From a virus: DNA of 22,129 nt. Positions 7,962-13,838 of the stretch are shown here, in pieces (positions within the stretch are counted from its first letter, which is position 1; each line of letters begins with the position of its first letter). Location: positions 1-22,129 of the IMG/VR virus record IMGVR_UViG_3300020172_001575. One strand, given 5' to 3'. Under the pieces are notes generated by a model. It saw nothing but the letters and a program-made list of their open reading frames with translations, had not been told where the DNA came from and made no database searches. Position numbers and translations under genes: made by a program.

Positions 7962-8694
7962 TGAAGGCGGTAATGTATTTAAAGGGGCTAACAAAGAGCC
8001 TCTAACACAGCGTATTAATCGTGCGGATGTACCTGCCACTATTAAGTGGCTCGAAAGTGCTACTGGGCTAGCATTTCCTGAGTCAACTTGGCTAGGTACT
8101 ACAGGGCGGAAATCAAGCTCAGGTGACTTAGATTTATCAGTTGACGAGTCTAAGTTAGATAAAGACACACTAATTAACACTTTACTAGCCAACGGTCTAG
8201 ATAAAAATAGTATTAAAAAGTCTGGAGATAGTGTACACGTTAAAGCCCCTATTGCTGGTAACCCTGGCAACGGTTTTGTACAAGCTGATTTAATGTTTGG
8301 AGAACCAAACTGGCAATCGTTTAGTATGAGTGGGTCAGCAGAAGGCAGTCAACTAACTGGTATGAGTCGCCATATTATATTGGCTAGTATAGTTAGTGCA
8401 TTGCACCCGGGGCTTAAATGGAGTTACAAAAACGGTCTAGTGGATCGTGCGACAAACACCACTATAGAAAATGGTAAGAGTCCTGCTACACTGAGCAAAG
8501 TTACTGGCATACCTGTAGCCAAGTTAACCTCCGCTGATGATATTATTGATGCTGTTAGTAAACGACCCGACTATGCTCAATTGGTAACAGCAGCAAGAGA
8601 AACACTGGCACAGAGTGATATACAATTGCCCGAAGCAGCACCTACACCAGGCACAGCAGCATGGTTTAGAACATATAGTGATAAGTTTCAATGA
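7951..8694 (+). CDS. Pol-beta-superfamily nucleotidyltransferase-like protein
   Basis: The 247-aa protein has the helix-turn signature of minimal nucleotidyltransferases: 'LGTTGRKSSSGDLDLSVD' (48-65), with the two metal-binding aspartates D59 and D61. A third carboxylate is in the strand 'FVQADLMFGE' (D113). This arrangement (G-x-n-DxD, then D about 50 residues later) is typical for enzymes that transfer nucleotides to RNA, proteins or small molecules. The C-terminal ~100 residues ('MSRHIILASIVSALHPGLKW', 'TLSKVTGIPVAKLTSADDI') are helical and may bind the acceptor. It overlaps the 82-aa gene by 11 bases and the ligase-like gene by 4. The target is unknown. Function as an antitoxin, a toxin or a nucleic-acid-processing enzyme is open. 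Confidence 0.7.
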   Translation: MVVNEGGNVFKGANKEPLTQRINRADVPATIKWLESATGLAFPESTWLGTTGRKSSSGDLDLSVDESKLDKDTLINTLLANGLDKNSIKKSGDSVHVKAPIAGNPGNGFVQADLMFGEPNWQSFSMSGSAEGSQLTGMSRHIILASIVSALHPGLKWSYKNGLVDRATNTTIENGKSPATLSKVTGIPVAKLTSADDIIDAVSKRPDYAQLVTAARETLAQSDIQLPEAAPTPGTAAWFRTYSDKFQ

Positions 8695-9803
8695 TATTAG
8701 ATTTTATCAACATGCTTACCGAGGCAGCAGATCCTCGTACACCGCACCCCGAAGATGCTATCTTTCAAGGTAGTGCCGCAGCAGCACAACAAGTAGCCGG
8801 GCTTAAAGCAGTGATCGCCAATCCCACTAACTTAACAATTAAATGGGACGGCAAGCCAGCATTAATATTTGGTCGCGACAAAGATGGTCAATTGGCTGTA
8901 ATGGACAAGTATATGTGGGACGCTGGTGCCATGGCCAAGAGCGTGGAAGATTGGAAGACTTACGATGCTAATAAAGCGTCGGGCAATTTACGTGGCAGTT
9001 TGTACGATCTATTAGAAGTTGTATGGCCAGGATTAAATGCAGCAGTACAAGGACCTGGATTTTATTGGGGTGATTTACTATATGCCGGACAACTACAACC
9101 AGTCCAAGGCAAGTTTGTATTCCGTCCTAACCTAGTAGAATATCGTATTCCAATTGGTAGTCCTTTGGGCAAACAAATAGCCGGTACCGTAGGTGGAGTT
9201 GTGGTACATCAATATTACTCCGAGCGTGGTGCAACACCGGTGCAATGGAACGGCAAAGGATTGGCCACTGTACCCGGTGGTGTTGCTATTATAAGCCCAA
9301 CTGCAGGCAATAGATTTGCATTAAAAACTCCAGTACAACAAGAACGAGCTGCTGATGCTGCACTACAAAAGTATGGGGCTGCAGTTGACCAATTATTAAG
9401 CACCGTACCACAGAGTGCTAGAGATAGAATTAAAACATACTTTAATAAGTTTATTACAGGCCAGACCAGGGAAGCATTGCATGACTGGTTAGCAGCAAAT
9501 GTCAGTGCCAAACAATATCAGGCCCTAGCCGGCGACGATCATACGGGCAGTTTATTTGCACAAGATCAACAAGGACAGATTGTAGAAAGCCCAGGATATG
9601 CGGGCCTAAAAGCAATCTGGAACAGTATCTATGCATTTAAGCAAAATCTAGCAAAACAACTGGCGCCGCAGGTGCAGGGAATAGAAGAATACGTAAATGG
9701 ACAGCCCGCTGGAGAAGGATTTGTGTTTCCTACATCTAGTGGACTAGTAAAAATAGTAGATCGTGAAGTATTTTCTGCGGCTAATTTTGCGAAAAATGGC
9801 TAA
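8691..9803 (+). CDS. KxDG covalent nucleotidyltransferase (DNA/RNA ligase-like)
   Basis: This 370-aa protein shows the motif set of ATP-dependent ligases and capping enzymes. Motif I is 'TIKWDGKPALIFGRD', with candidate adenylylated K51 in K-x-D-G (51-54) and R62 downstream. The motif III position is 'FYWGDLLYAG' (124-133), with Asp where Glu is usual. Motif IV is 'GEGFVF' (341-346), and motif V is 'GLVKIVDRE' with K354. A long helical insertion (about 215-335) separates motifs III and IV. It should form a lysyl-AMP intermediate and seal or modify nucleic acid ends, but the substrate is not deducible. It overlaps the nucleotidyltransferase gene by ATGA, so the two likely act together. Similar pairs exist in T4-like marine phages as unnamed conserved proteins (from memory). 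Confidence 0.7.
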   Translation: MILDFINMLTEAADPRTPHPEDAIFQGSAAAAQQVAGLKAVIANPTNLTIKWDGKPALIFGRDKDGQLAVMDKYMWDAGAMAKSVEDWKTYDANKASGNLRGSLYDLLEVVWPGLNAAVQGPGFYWGDLLYAGQLQPVQGKFVFRPNLVEYRIPIGSPLGKQIAGTVGGVVVHQYYSERGATPVQWNGKGLATVPGGVAIISPTAGNRFALKTPVQQERAADAALQKYGAAVDQLLSTVPQSARDRIKTYFNKFITGQTREALHDWLAANVSAKQYQALAGDDHTGSLFAQDQQGQIVESPGYAGLKAIWNSIYAFKQNLAKQLAPQVQGIEEYVNGQPAGEGFVFPTSSGLVKIVDREVFSAANFAKNG

Positions 9804-9807
9804 CTGG

Positions 9808-9846
9808 TATAAATATTAACATGCGGGAACGCAAATAATTAAGGAG
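9808..9846 (+). promoter_or_regulatory. T4-type late promoter with leader and strong RBS
   Basis: A perfect TATAAATA (9808-9815) is followed by a ~33-base leader and the ribosome-binding site AAGGAG (9841-9846), 7 bases before the ATG at 9854. Box, leader and RBS are nearly identical to the copy at 10350-10388 (two differences from the ATAAATA core through the ATG). Confidence 0.8.
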
Positions 9847-9853
9847 AATTAAA

Positions 9854-10297
9854 ATGGCAATCGGAGTAACGAGAGTAAGCGGTGATTCGCAATTAGTAGT
9901 TAATGTTGGTGACGGATATACCAGAAATGCAAATGCACAAATTATTAACACAGGTATTGCAAGCCCAATCACAGCATTTAAAATTACAACACTAGGTATT
10001 ACAGCTAACCTAGCAAACGAACTAAAAGGTCCAAGCGGAGCAGGTGTTACTGGTGCAGTTGATACACTACTAAAAGTAGTTTCTTCAAACGCTTCTGTAC
10101 TAGCATATCAAGTTGACGCAGTTGGGGCAACAGCTCAATTGAGCGTTATTGTTGAGCGCAGTGGTTGGGACAGTGATACAAGTCTACAGAGTGTTATTCG
10201 TGCTTTAGCAGTTGCTTCAGGTAACATTGGTGCATACGGTAACGTATTCCCAACACTAGCAACAGTTACATCAACTGGCGGTATCAAAATAGCCTAA
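9854..10297 (+). CDS. Small late protein, 147 aa, probable virion component
   Basis: I do not recognise a named family. The protein starts 'MAIGVTRVSGDSQLVVNVGDGY', is rich in Ala, Val, Thr and Gly, contains one Trp and no Cys, and has no signal peptide or membrane helix. This is consistent with a compact, abundant structural protein. It is a stand-alone unit with its own perfect late promoter, a strong RBS and a strong intrinsic terminator directly after it, an arrangement typical of a highly expressed virion protein. The next gene begins with the same MAIG-[VI]-x-R start and carries a near-copy of the promoter-leader. Head decoration, tail tube or fibre-associated roles are all possible. 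Confidence 0.8.
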   Translation: MAIGVTRVSGDSQLVVNVGDGYTRNANAQIINTGIASPITAFKITTLGITANLANELKGPSGAGVTGAVDTLLKVVSSNASVLAYQVDAVGATAQLSVIVERSGWDSDTSLQSVIRALAVASGNIGAYGNVFPTLATVTSTGGIKIA

Positions 10298-10314
10298 TTG
10301 CTAACTAGCAATGT

Positions 10315-10341
10315 AAAAAAGCAGCTTCGGCTGCTTTTTTT
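10315..10341 (+). terminator. Intrinsic terminator with UUCG tetraloop
   Basis: AAAAAA-GCAGC-TTCG-GCTGC-TTTTTTT: a 5-bp GC stem closing the extra-stable C(UUCG)G loop, extended by an A:T stem and followed by 7 T. It lies 18 bases after the stop of the 147-aa gene and before the next late promoter. Confidence 0.93.
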
Positions 10342-10349
10342 ATGACTTG

Positions 10350-10388
10350 GATAAATATTAACATGCGGTAACGCAAATAATTTAGGAG
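10350..10388 (+). promoter_or_regulatory. T4-type late promoter with duplicated leader
   Basis: GATAAATA (10350-10357) is followed by the same ~33-base leader as at 9816-9846 and by an AGGAG RBS (10384-10388) before the ATG at 10396. The offset between the two copies is exactly 542 bases for both the box and the ATG. Confidence 0.75.
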
Positions 10389-10395
10389 AATTAAA

Positions 10396-10758
10396 ATGGC
10401 AATAGGAATCGCAAGAAGCGGAGGTTATAGTTATGCTGGTACAACTGGTGTGCTAAATGGTATTCAATATACCGAAGTTGGTCAAAGTGTAGTATTTTAT
10501 ATTGTTGCATCTGTAAACTTATCGGCTGAAGATGACGCATCAGATGAAGCGTTTGAAGCAATCATTCAACTTTTTCCACCTGTACTAGCATACTATGCTC
10601 ATGCCACTAGTGGTGCAATCAGTTTAATTTGCGACGGTGTTAATGCACCAGATGCAAGCGTACTACAAACAGCACTACAAGCAATTGCTGCTAGAAAAGG
10701 TGCAGTTAACCTATCAAGTGCAACTGTTACTAACGGTACAAGCTTCGTAGTAGCTTAA
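10396..10758 (+). CDS. Small late protein, 120 aa, probable virion component
   Basis: No named family is recognised. The N-terminus 'MAIGIARSGGYSYAGTTGVLNG' resembles the start of the 147-aa protein upstream (MAIGVTRVSG), while the remainder ('VVFYIVASVNLSAEDDASDEAFEAIIQLFPPVLAYYAHATSGAISLICDG') is unlike it on inspection. It has no membrane segment strong enough to call and no signal peptide. It has its own late promoter, a shared-type leader and its own terminator. Either an old tandem duplication has diverged strongly, or an expression cassette (promoter, leader and first codons) was copied in front of an unrelated gene. A virion role is inferred from late expression. Confidence 0.78.
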   Translation: MAIGIARSGGYSYAGTTGVLNGIQYTEVGQSVVFYIVASVNLSAEDDASDEAFEAIIQLFPPVLAYYAHATSGAISLICDGVNAPDASVLQTALQAIAARKGAVNLSSATVTNGTSFVVA

Positions 10759-10780
10759 TTTTAACTTGTATTAAAACTAG

Positions 10781-10806
10781 AAAGGCAGACTTGTTCTGCC
10801 TTTTTT
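10781..10806 (+). terminator. Intrinsic terminator
   Basis: AAAGGCAGA - CTTGT - TCTGCCTTT, a perfect 9-bp stem with a 5-base loop (10781-10803) running into a T6 tract (10801-10806). It follows the 120-aa gene by about 20 bases. Confidence 0.9.
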
Positions 10807-10812
10807 GTTGTC

Positions 10813-10820
10813 TATAAATA
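10813..10820 (+). promoter_or_regulatory. T4-type late promoter, apparently leaderless
   Basis: A perfect TATAAATA sits directly after the terminator and only 5 bases before the ATG at 10826. T4 late transcripts start about 6 bases beyond the box, which falls on the ATG itself. Confidence 0.7.
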
Positions 10821-10825
10821 TCTAT

Positions 10826-11260
10826 ATGAAATTCTTCACTGGAGTTACTTTAGTTGATATTACTGCAACTGGTGTTATTAGACACGTTGCAGAGCAAGAG
10901 CTTGAGCGCAACCAACAGCGCAATTGGGAAACCGTACTTCAAGTAATTGGCCTTAGAGCGCAACCACAGTTGATTGAAGGTCCTGTGGTTAGAGAATTAG
11001 AAGTAGACGAATCAAGCGGATTTGGAGAAATGTACTACGGAACACAGCGTGTCTGGATATTCTGCTTTGGTGTTGAGTACGAGGATGTTTTTTTAGATAG
11101 TAACGATCCTGTTGGCGGATTAGACAAAGATTTTGCCCAAGTTCCTATCGTTTGCGGGCTTAACGAAACTGCCCGTTTTATGCTACCAATTTTTTACCCC
11201 TATGGTGCAATTAAAAACATATACTTTAAACCTGGTAGAATTCACTTAAATACTATTTGA
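10826..11260 (+). CDS. Conserved phage protein, 144 aa, late-expressed
   Basis: No named family is recognised. The start was placed at ATG 10826 (MKFFTGVTLVDITATGVIRH) rather than at the in-frame TTG 10805, because the late promoter TATAAATA (10813-10820) lies between them and TTG 10805 is part of the terminator tail. The N-terminal half is charged and helical ('HVAEQELERNQQRNWETVLQVIGL'). The C-terminal half is aromatic and beta-like ('RVWIFCFGVEYEDVF', 'ETARFMLPIFYPYGAIKNIYFKPGRIHL'). There is no Shine-Dalgarno, which fits leaderless initiation. Position within the structural block suggests a virion or assembly role. Confidence 0.75.
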   Translation: MKFFTGVTLVDITATGVIRHVAEQELERNQQRNWETVLQVIGLRAQPQLIEGPVVRELEVDESSGFGEMYYGTQRVWIFCFGVEYEDVFLDSNDPVGGLDKDFAQVPIVCGLNETARFMLPIFYPYGAIKNIYFKPGRIHLNTI

Positions 11261-11286
11261 TTCATTGGCACACTCAGGCAACTCTT

Positions 11287-11427
11287 ATGGCACATTTTTT
11301 AGGCAACAACACAGAACCCTCTTTCTTTAACGAAACGGAAACAAAATGGCAGAGAGCGAAAGAACCAGCCTCGGGGCGCACGTGGATTTATGTGCTGAAA
11401 GATACCGAAGCTTGGAAAATAAATTAG
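11287..11427 (+). CDS. Possible small overlapping ORF, 46 aa
   Basis: An ATG at 11287 opens a 46-codon frame ending with TAG at 11425-11427, overlapping the first 82 bases of the 88-aa membrane protein gene in another frame. The predicted peptide (MAHFLGNNTEPSFFNET... ending ...YVLKDTEAWKIN) has a normal, Trp-containing composition. The only upstream RBS candidate is a weak AGG at 11277-11279. It fills the otherwise empty 85-base gap between two genes. It could equally be chance. Confidence 0.25.
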   Translation: MAHFLGNNTEPSFFNETETKWQRAKEPASGRTWIYVLKDTEAWKIN

Positions 11428-11612
11428 ATAAACTAGAAAATCGTATGAGTACAATGGAAGAGCATATCATCATCATACGAACGAAACTATCGGAGTCGGC
11501 TGCTGATGTGTCGGGTAAAACCAGCAATCAGCTGATTTCTATTGGCACAGTATTTGGGGCAGCATTACTGACAGGATTAATTACAGTATTCATTCAATTT
11601 ATATTAAAATAA
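11346..11612 (+). CDS. Small membrane protein: coiled coil + C-terminal TM helix (holin-like?)
   Basis: This 88-aa protein has a soluble N-terminal half with a heptad pattern ('CAERYRSLENKLDKLENRMSTMEEHIIIIRTKLSE', residues 16-50). One strong C-terminal membrane helix follows (about 62-86, 'NQLISIGTVFGAALLTGLITVFIQF'), ending in Lys. This tail-anchored layout is shared by XhlA-type hemolysin/holin accessory proteins in phages, and a lysis or membrane role is possible. No endolysin or spanin is visible next to it, so the lysis call is tentative. The upstream RBS is poor (CGGAA 11336-11340). It is followed after 2 bases by the next ATG. Its frame overlaps a possible 46-aa ORF beginning at 11287. 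Confidence 0.75.
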   Translation: MAESERTSLGAHVDLCAERYRSLENKLDKLENRMSTMEEHIIIIRTKLSESAADVSGKTSNQLISIGTVFGAALLTGLITVFIQFILK

Positions 11613-11614
11613 TA

Positions 11615-11821
11615 ATGAAGATAGTAGAACTCTTAAATAAAGTACATGTACCATTAACCAACGAAGAAGCAGACGTATTGGGACAATTTCATGATCGTGC
11701 AACTATTGCAAAAGAAGACTTTGATCATAGACAAACTGTAGTTGCAAACCACCTAGTTAATAAAGACGTACTGCTAAGAAAAAATGAAGAAGGCAAAATC
11801 TACTACAAAAAGAAAATCTGA
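11615..11821 (+). CDS. Hypothetical protein, 68 aa
   Basis: This is a small soluble protein, not assigned to a family. The sequence 'MKIVELLNKVHVPLTNEEADVLGQFHDRATIAKEDFDHRQTVVANHLVNKDVLLRKNEEGKIYYKKKI' (here in parts: 'VPLTNEEADVL', 'DHRQTVVANHLVNKDVLLR', 'GKIYYKKK') reads like helix-helix-helix followed by a short two-strand hairpin. That is the shape of a minimal winged-helix domain, but no DNA-binding motif is diagnostic. It starts 2 bases after the membrane-protein stop and overlaps the following gene by 38 bases (11784-11821), unusually long for this genome. Confidence 0.65.
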   Translation: MKIVELLNKVHVPLTNEEADVLGQFHDRATIAKEDFDHRQTVVANHLVNKDVLLRKNEEGKIYYKKKI

Positions 11822-12308
11822 ACTTGAGGCAGCTCAAAGTACATTCGCTGAATTTGGCACCAAATATATAAAACGCTGGACAGAACAAGAACTTAAACAA
11901 TATAGAACACAGCCCGTGGTTATCCCTGTTGGGAATCACGGGTTTTTTGTTGGGGGCTTTCGTATTAACGGAGTACACGCTGATTGCTGGGCTGTAGAAA
12001 AAATAGATGGGCGTCACGTACACAATTTTACATCAAAATCCGCAGCCATAATTTACTGCATTAGCGAAGTACGTGAAAAATACGAAGCAGCACAAACACT
12101 ATTAGACTTAGATACTAAACTAGGCCGATTAGATTTAGACATTGTACACTATGAGAATACTTTAACAAAAACACAAGATCTTGTTAGATCTGCAGCGGTG
12201 TTAAATAGATGTATAGATGCTAAAATAACCCGCCGACATCTTTTGAATATTTTGAAAAAAACTTTAAATTCGGCTAAATACTTGAACTTTGGGAAACAAC
12301 CACTATGA
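11784..12308 (+). CDS. Hypothetical protein, 174 aa
   Basis: The family is not recognised. The N-terminus is very basic ('MKKAKSTTKRKSELE'). A central compact region contains 'TQPVVIPVGNHGFFVGGFRI' and 'HADCWAVEKIDGRHVHNFTSKSAAIIYC'. The C-terminal ~75 residues are helical ('EKYEAAQTLLDLDTKLGRLDLDIVHYENTL') with a basic end. A later ATG would reduce the 38-base overlap with the previous gene, but none lies close, so ATG 11784 is kept. The 'PVVIPVGNHGFFV' codons form a terminator-like hairpin with a T6 tract (11913-11948). The stop overlaps the next start by ATGA, so it belongs to the same unit as the scaffold-like protein. Confidence 0.7.
   Translation: MKKAKSTTKRKSELEAAQSTFAEFGTKYIKRWTEQELKQYRTQPVVIPVGNHGFFVGGFRINGVHADCWAVEKIDGRHVHNFTSKSAAIIYCISEVREKYEAAQTLLDLDTKLGRLDLDIVHYENTLTKTQDLVRSAAVLNRCIDAKITRRHLLNILKKTLNSAKYLNFGKQPL
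11913..11948 (+). terminator. Terminator-like hairpin inside a coding region
   Basis: CCCGTG (11913-11918) pairs with CACGGG (11937-11942), with an inner CCC(TGTT)GGG stem-loop, and TTTTTT follows immediately (11943-11948). The geometry is that of a Rho-independent terminator, yet it lies within the 174-aa gene. It may partly attenuate transcription of the distal genes, or be silent when ribosomes cover it. Confidence 0.45.
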
Positions 12309-13009
12309 GATTAACAGAAATGGGCGTAAAGCCTTCCGCTAAAAAAATTAATAAAGTTATGGAAAGCCGCTTTGGCATTAAGATTGATTATGCTAATTTA
12401 GACTTCCCAAAAGCCTATAAATTAGCCCGTGGACTAACAGAAAGTCTGAATCAGATTAAAAGCAGCCACGGGGTACACCAAGCAGAAAAGAATCCAAAAT
12501 ACATGGAACTGCTAATGGTGCGCGAAGGCTTACATCGCTGGATGGTAGAGAATAAGCAACAGCTTATTATGGAAAGCGAAATGGGTAAGAGTCAAGCTAT
12601 TCTTGCTGCCAAGGACATGGTTGACAGTATCCAGGACATGCTAGAAGATGTAAGTAAAATGCAAAATGAGCAAATGCCTGCACTACTAGATACTATCCGT
12701 GACCAAATTGGTATGGAACAAGCAGATGCATTTAAAGCCAGTGTTGGTTCGTTATTGGCTAACATGGTTGAACAGTTAGGTTCGGCACGTGAAAGTGCAG
12801 ATCAAGCAGCCCGTGCATTAGCTGGCGAACAAGTTGCTCAGCCAATGGCAATGGGTGGCATGGGCGGTGGCATGCCAGCACCGGGTGGTATGGGCGGTGG
12901 TGACATGGGACTAGCGGCTGACATGGGTAGTGACCTTGATGCTGATGAGTTTGCTGCAACAGATGCAGCAGCAGGTGGTGATTTAGAACTAGGTAGAGAG
13001 AAGCGTTAA
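12305..13009 (+). CDS. Virion/prohead scaffold-like protein, Met-Gly-rich tail
   Basis: This 234-aa protein is predominantly helical over residues 35-175 ('KLARGLTESLNQIKSS', 'AILAAKDMVDSIQDMLEDVSKMQNEQMPALLDTIRDQI', 'LLANMVEQLGSARESADQAARALAGEQ'). A flexible linker follows (180-203) with repeated Met-Gly-Gly and Pro, then an acidic end ('DLDADEFAATDAAAGGDLELGREKR'). The DEFAATDAAAGG...GREKR ending is familiar to me from conserved structural proteins of marine T4-like phages. The helical, acidic, low-complexity character fits an internal scaffold or core protein (gp22-like role), but I cannot show homology. It overlaps the upstream gene by ATGA and the downstream gene by one base. Confidence 0.75.
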   Translation: MRLTEMGVKPSAKKINKVMESRFGIKIDYANLDFPKAYKLARGLTESLNQIKSSHGVHQAEKNPKYMELLMVREGLHRWMVENKQQLIMESEMGKSQAILAAKDMVDSIQDMLEDVSKMQNEQMPALLDTIRDQIGMEQADAFKASVGSLLANMVEQLGSARESADQAARALAGEQVAQPMAMGGMGGGMPAPGGMGGGDMGLAADMGSDLDADEFAATDAAAGGDLELGREKR

Positions 13010-13422
13010 TGCGTATACGCGATATCATCGTTGAAGATCATATTGACGATATGCTAGAAGATGAAGCCGACGGACGTGGTGATGCCAATTTAATCACCAC
13101 GTTGGAGTTTTTACGTAATCGCGCTCATGATACCCATGTACAACCTCGTGTACGTGCTGATAGCTTAATTAACCTCGTACAAAAAACTGGTGACCAACAA
13201 TTTACATTAGAAAATCTTCTTGACGCATACAGCGACAACGAAAACATCAAAGCATTAGTTAAAGACATCAAAGATGACTCTACTGGAGTCAAGTATGTCT
13301 ATCTCCAACCATTTGCTGATGATTCAGAAATGGCTGCGATTGGAGATGAAAATGCTCCACGTACTGCACCAGAAAAGACTGTAGATGCAATGGCTAAGTC
13401 TGCTCTTGCAAACCGCAGTTAA
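13009..13422 (+). CDS. Conserved phage protein, 137 aa
   Basis: No named family is recognised. The protein is acidic at the N-terminus ('IIVEDHIDDMLEDEADGRGD'), followed by a helical core ('LITTLEFLRNRAHDTHVQPRVRADSLINLVQKTGDQQFTLENLLDAYSDNENIKALVKDI'). A short hydrophobic strand ('VKYVYLQPF') and an Ala-rich tail end it. It is translationally coupled to the scaffold-like gene through TAATG. Similar proteins accompany that gene in related phages as far as I recall, so a structural or assembly-partner role is likely but unproven. It ends the structural block: the next gene has its own sigma70-like promoter. Confidence 0.72.
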   Translation: MRIRDIIVEDHIDDMLEDEADGRGDANLITTLEFLRNRAHDTHVQPRVRADSLINLVQKTGDQQFTLENLLDAYSDNENIKALVKDIKDDSTGVKYVYLQPFADDSEMAAIGDENAPRTAPEKTVDAMAKSALANRS

Positions 13423-13434
13423 ATAATTTATAAT
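13406..13434 (+). promoter_or_regulatory. Sigma70-like promoter for the iscU operon
   Basis: TTGCAA (13406-13411), 17-base spacer, TATAAT (13429-13434), overlapping the end of the 137-aa gene. The predicted start near 13441 gives a ~14-base leader carrying AGGAG (13443-13447), 7 bases before the iscU ATG at 13455. No late-promoter box is present here. Confidence 0.6.
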
Positions 13435-13454
13435 AATCCTTTAGGAGTACTAAT

Positions 13455-13838
13455 ATGGCTTACTCAGGGCAAGTCTTAGATCATTACGAAAATCCTCGCA
13501 ACGTTGGTAAACTTGACAAAACGGATCCCGCAGTAGGTACCGGATTAGTAGGTGCGCCGGCTTGTGGTGATGTATTGCAATTACAAATCAAGGTAGAACA
13601 CGATGTCATTACAGATGCAAAATTTAAAACCTATGGATGCGGTAGTGCCATTGCGTCGAGTTCGCTCATCACAACGTGGCTCAAGGGCAAAACGCTGGGT
13701 GAAGCTGCAAGCATCAAAAATACTGAAATCGCGGAGTCTCTTGCGTTACCTCCAGTCAAGATACATTGTAGTATCCTGGCCGAGGACGCTATTAAAGCCG
13801 CGCTAGCAGACTACAAATCCAAACATCAGAATGCTTAA
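13455..13838 (+). CDS. iscU: Fe-S cluster assembly scaffold IscU
   Basis: A full-length (127 aa) and apparently functional IscU. It holds the nascent [2Fe-2S] cluster on C37, C62 and C105, with D39 and H104 also in place ('APACGDV', 'YGCGSAIASSS', 'VKIHCSILAEDA'). The chaperone-recognition motif LPPVK (98-102) is intact, so transfer through host HscA/HscB is plausible. The sequence is very close to proteobacterial housekeeping IscU, including 'MAYSGQVLDHYENPRNVG' and the C-terminal 'AEDAIKAALADYKSKH'. No iscS, hscA or fdx gene is present nearby, so sulfur and chaperones must come from the host. It has its own sigma70-like promoter and AGGAG RBS. GC is higher than in the next gene (48% on one 60-base line), suggesting recent acquisition from a bacterium. 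The stop overlaps the next start by 8 bases. Confidence 0.96.
   Translation: MAYSGQVLDHYENPRNVGKLDKTDPAVGTGLVGAPACGDVLQLQIKVEHDVITDAKFKTYGCGSAIASSSLITTWLKGKTLGEAASIKNTEIAESLALPPVKIHCSILAEDAIKAALADYKSKHQNA

Noticed and set aside
10805-10825. Upstream TTG extension of the 144-aa late protein
   Set aside because: The TTG lies in the terminator T-tract and upstream of the late box; ATG 10826 is the better start.
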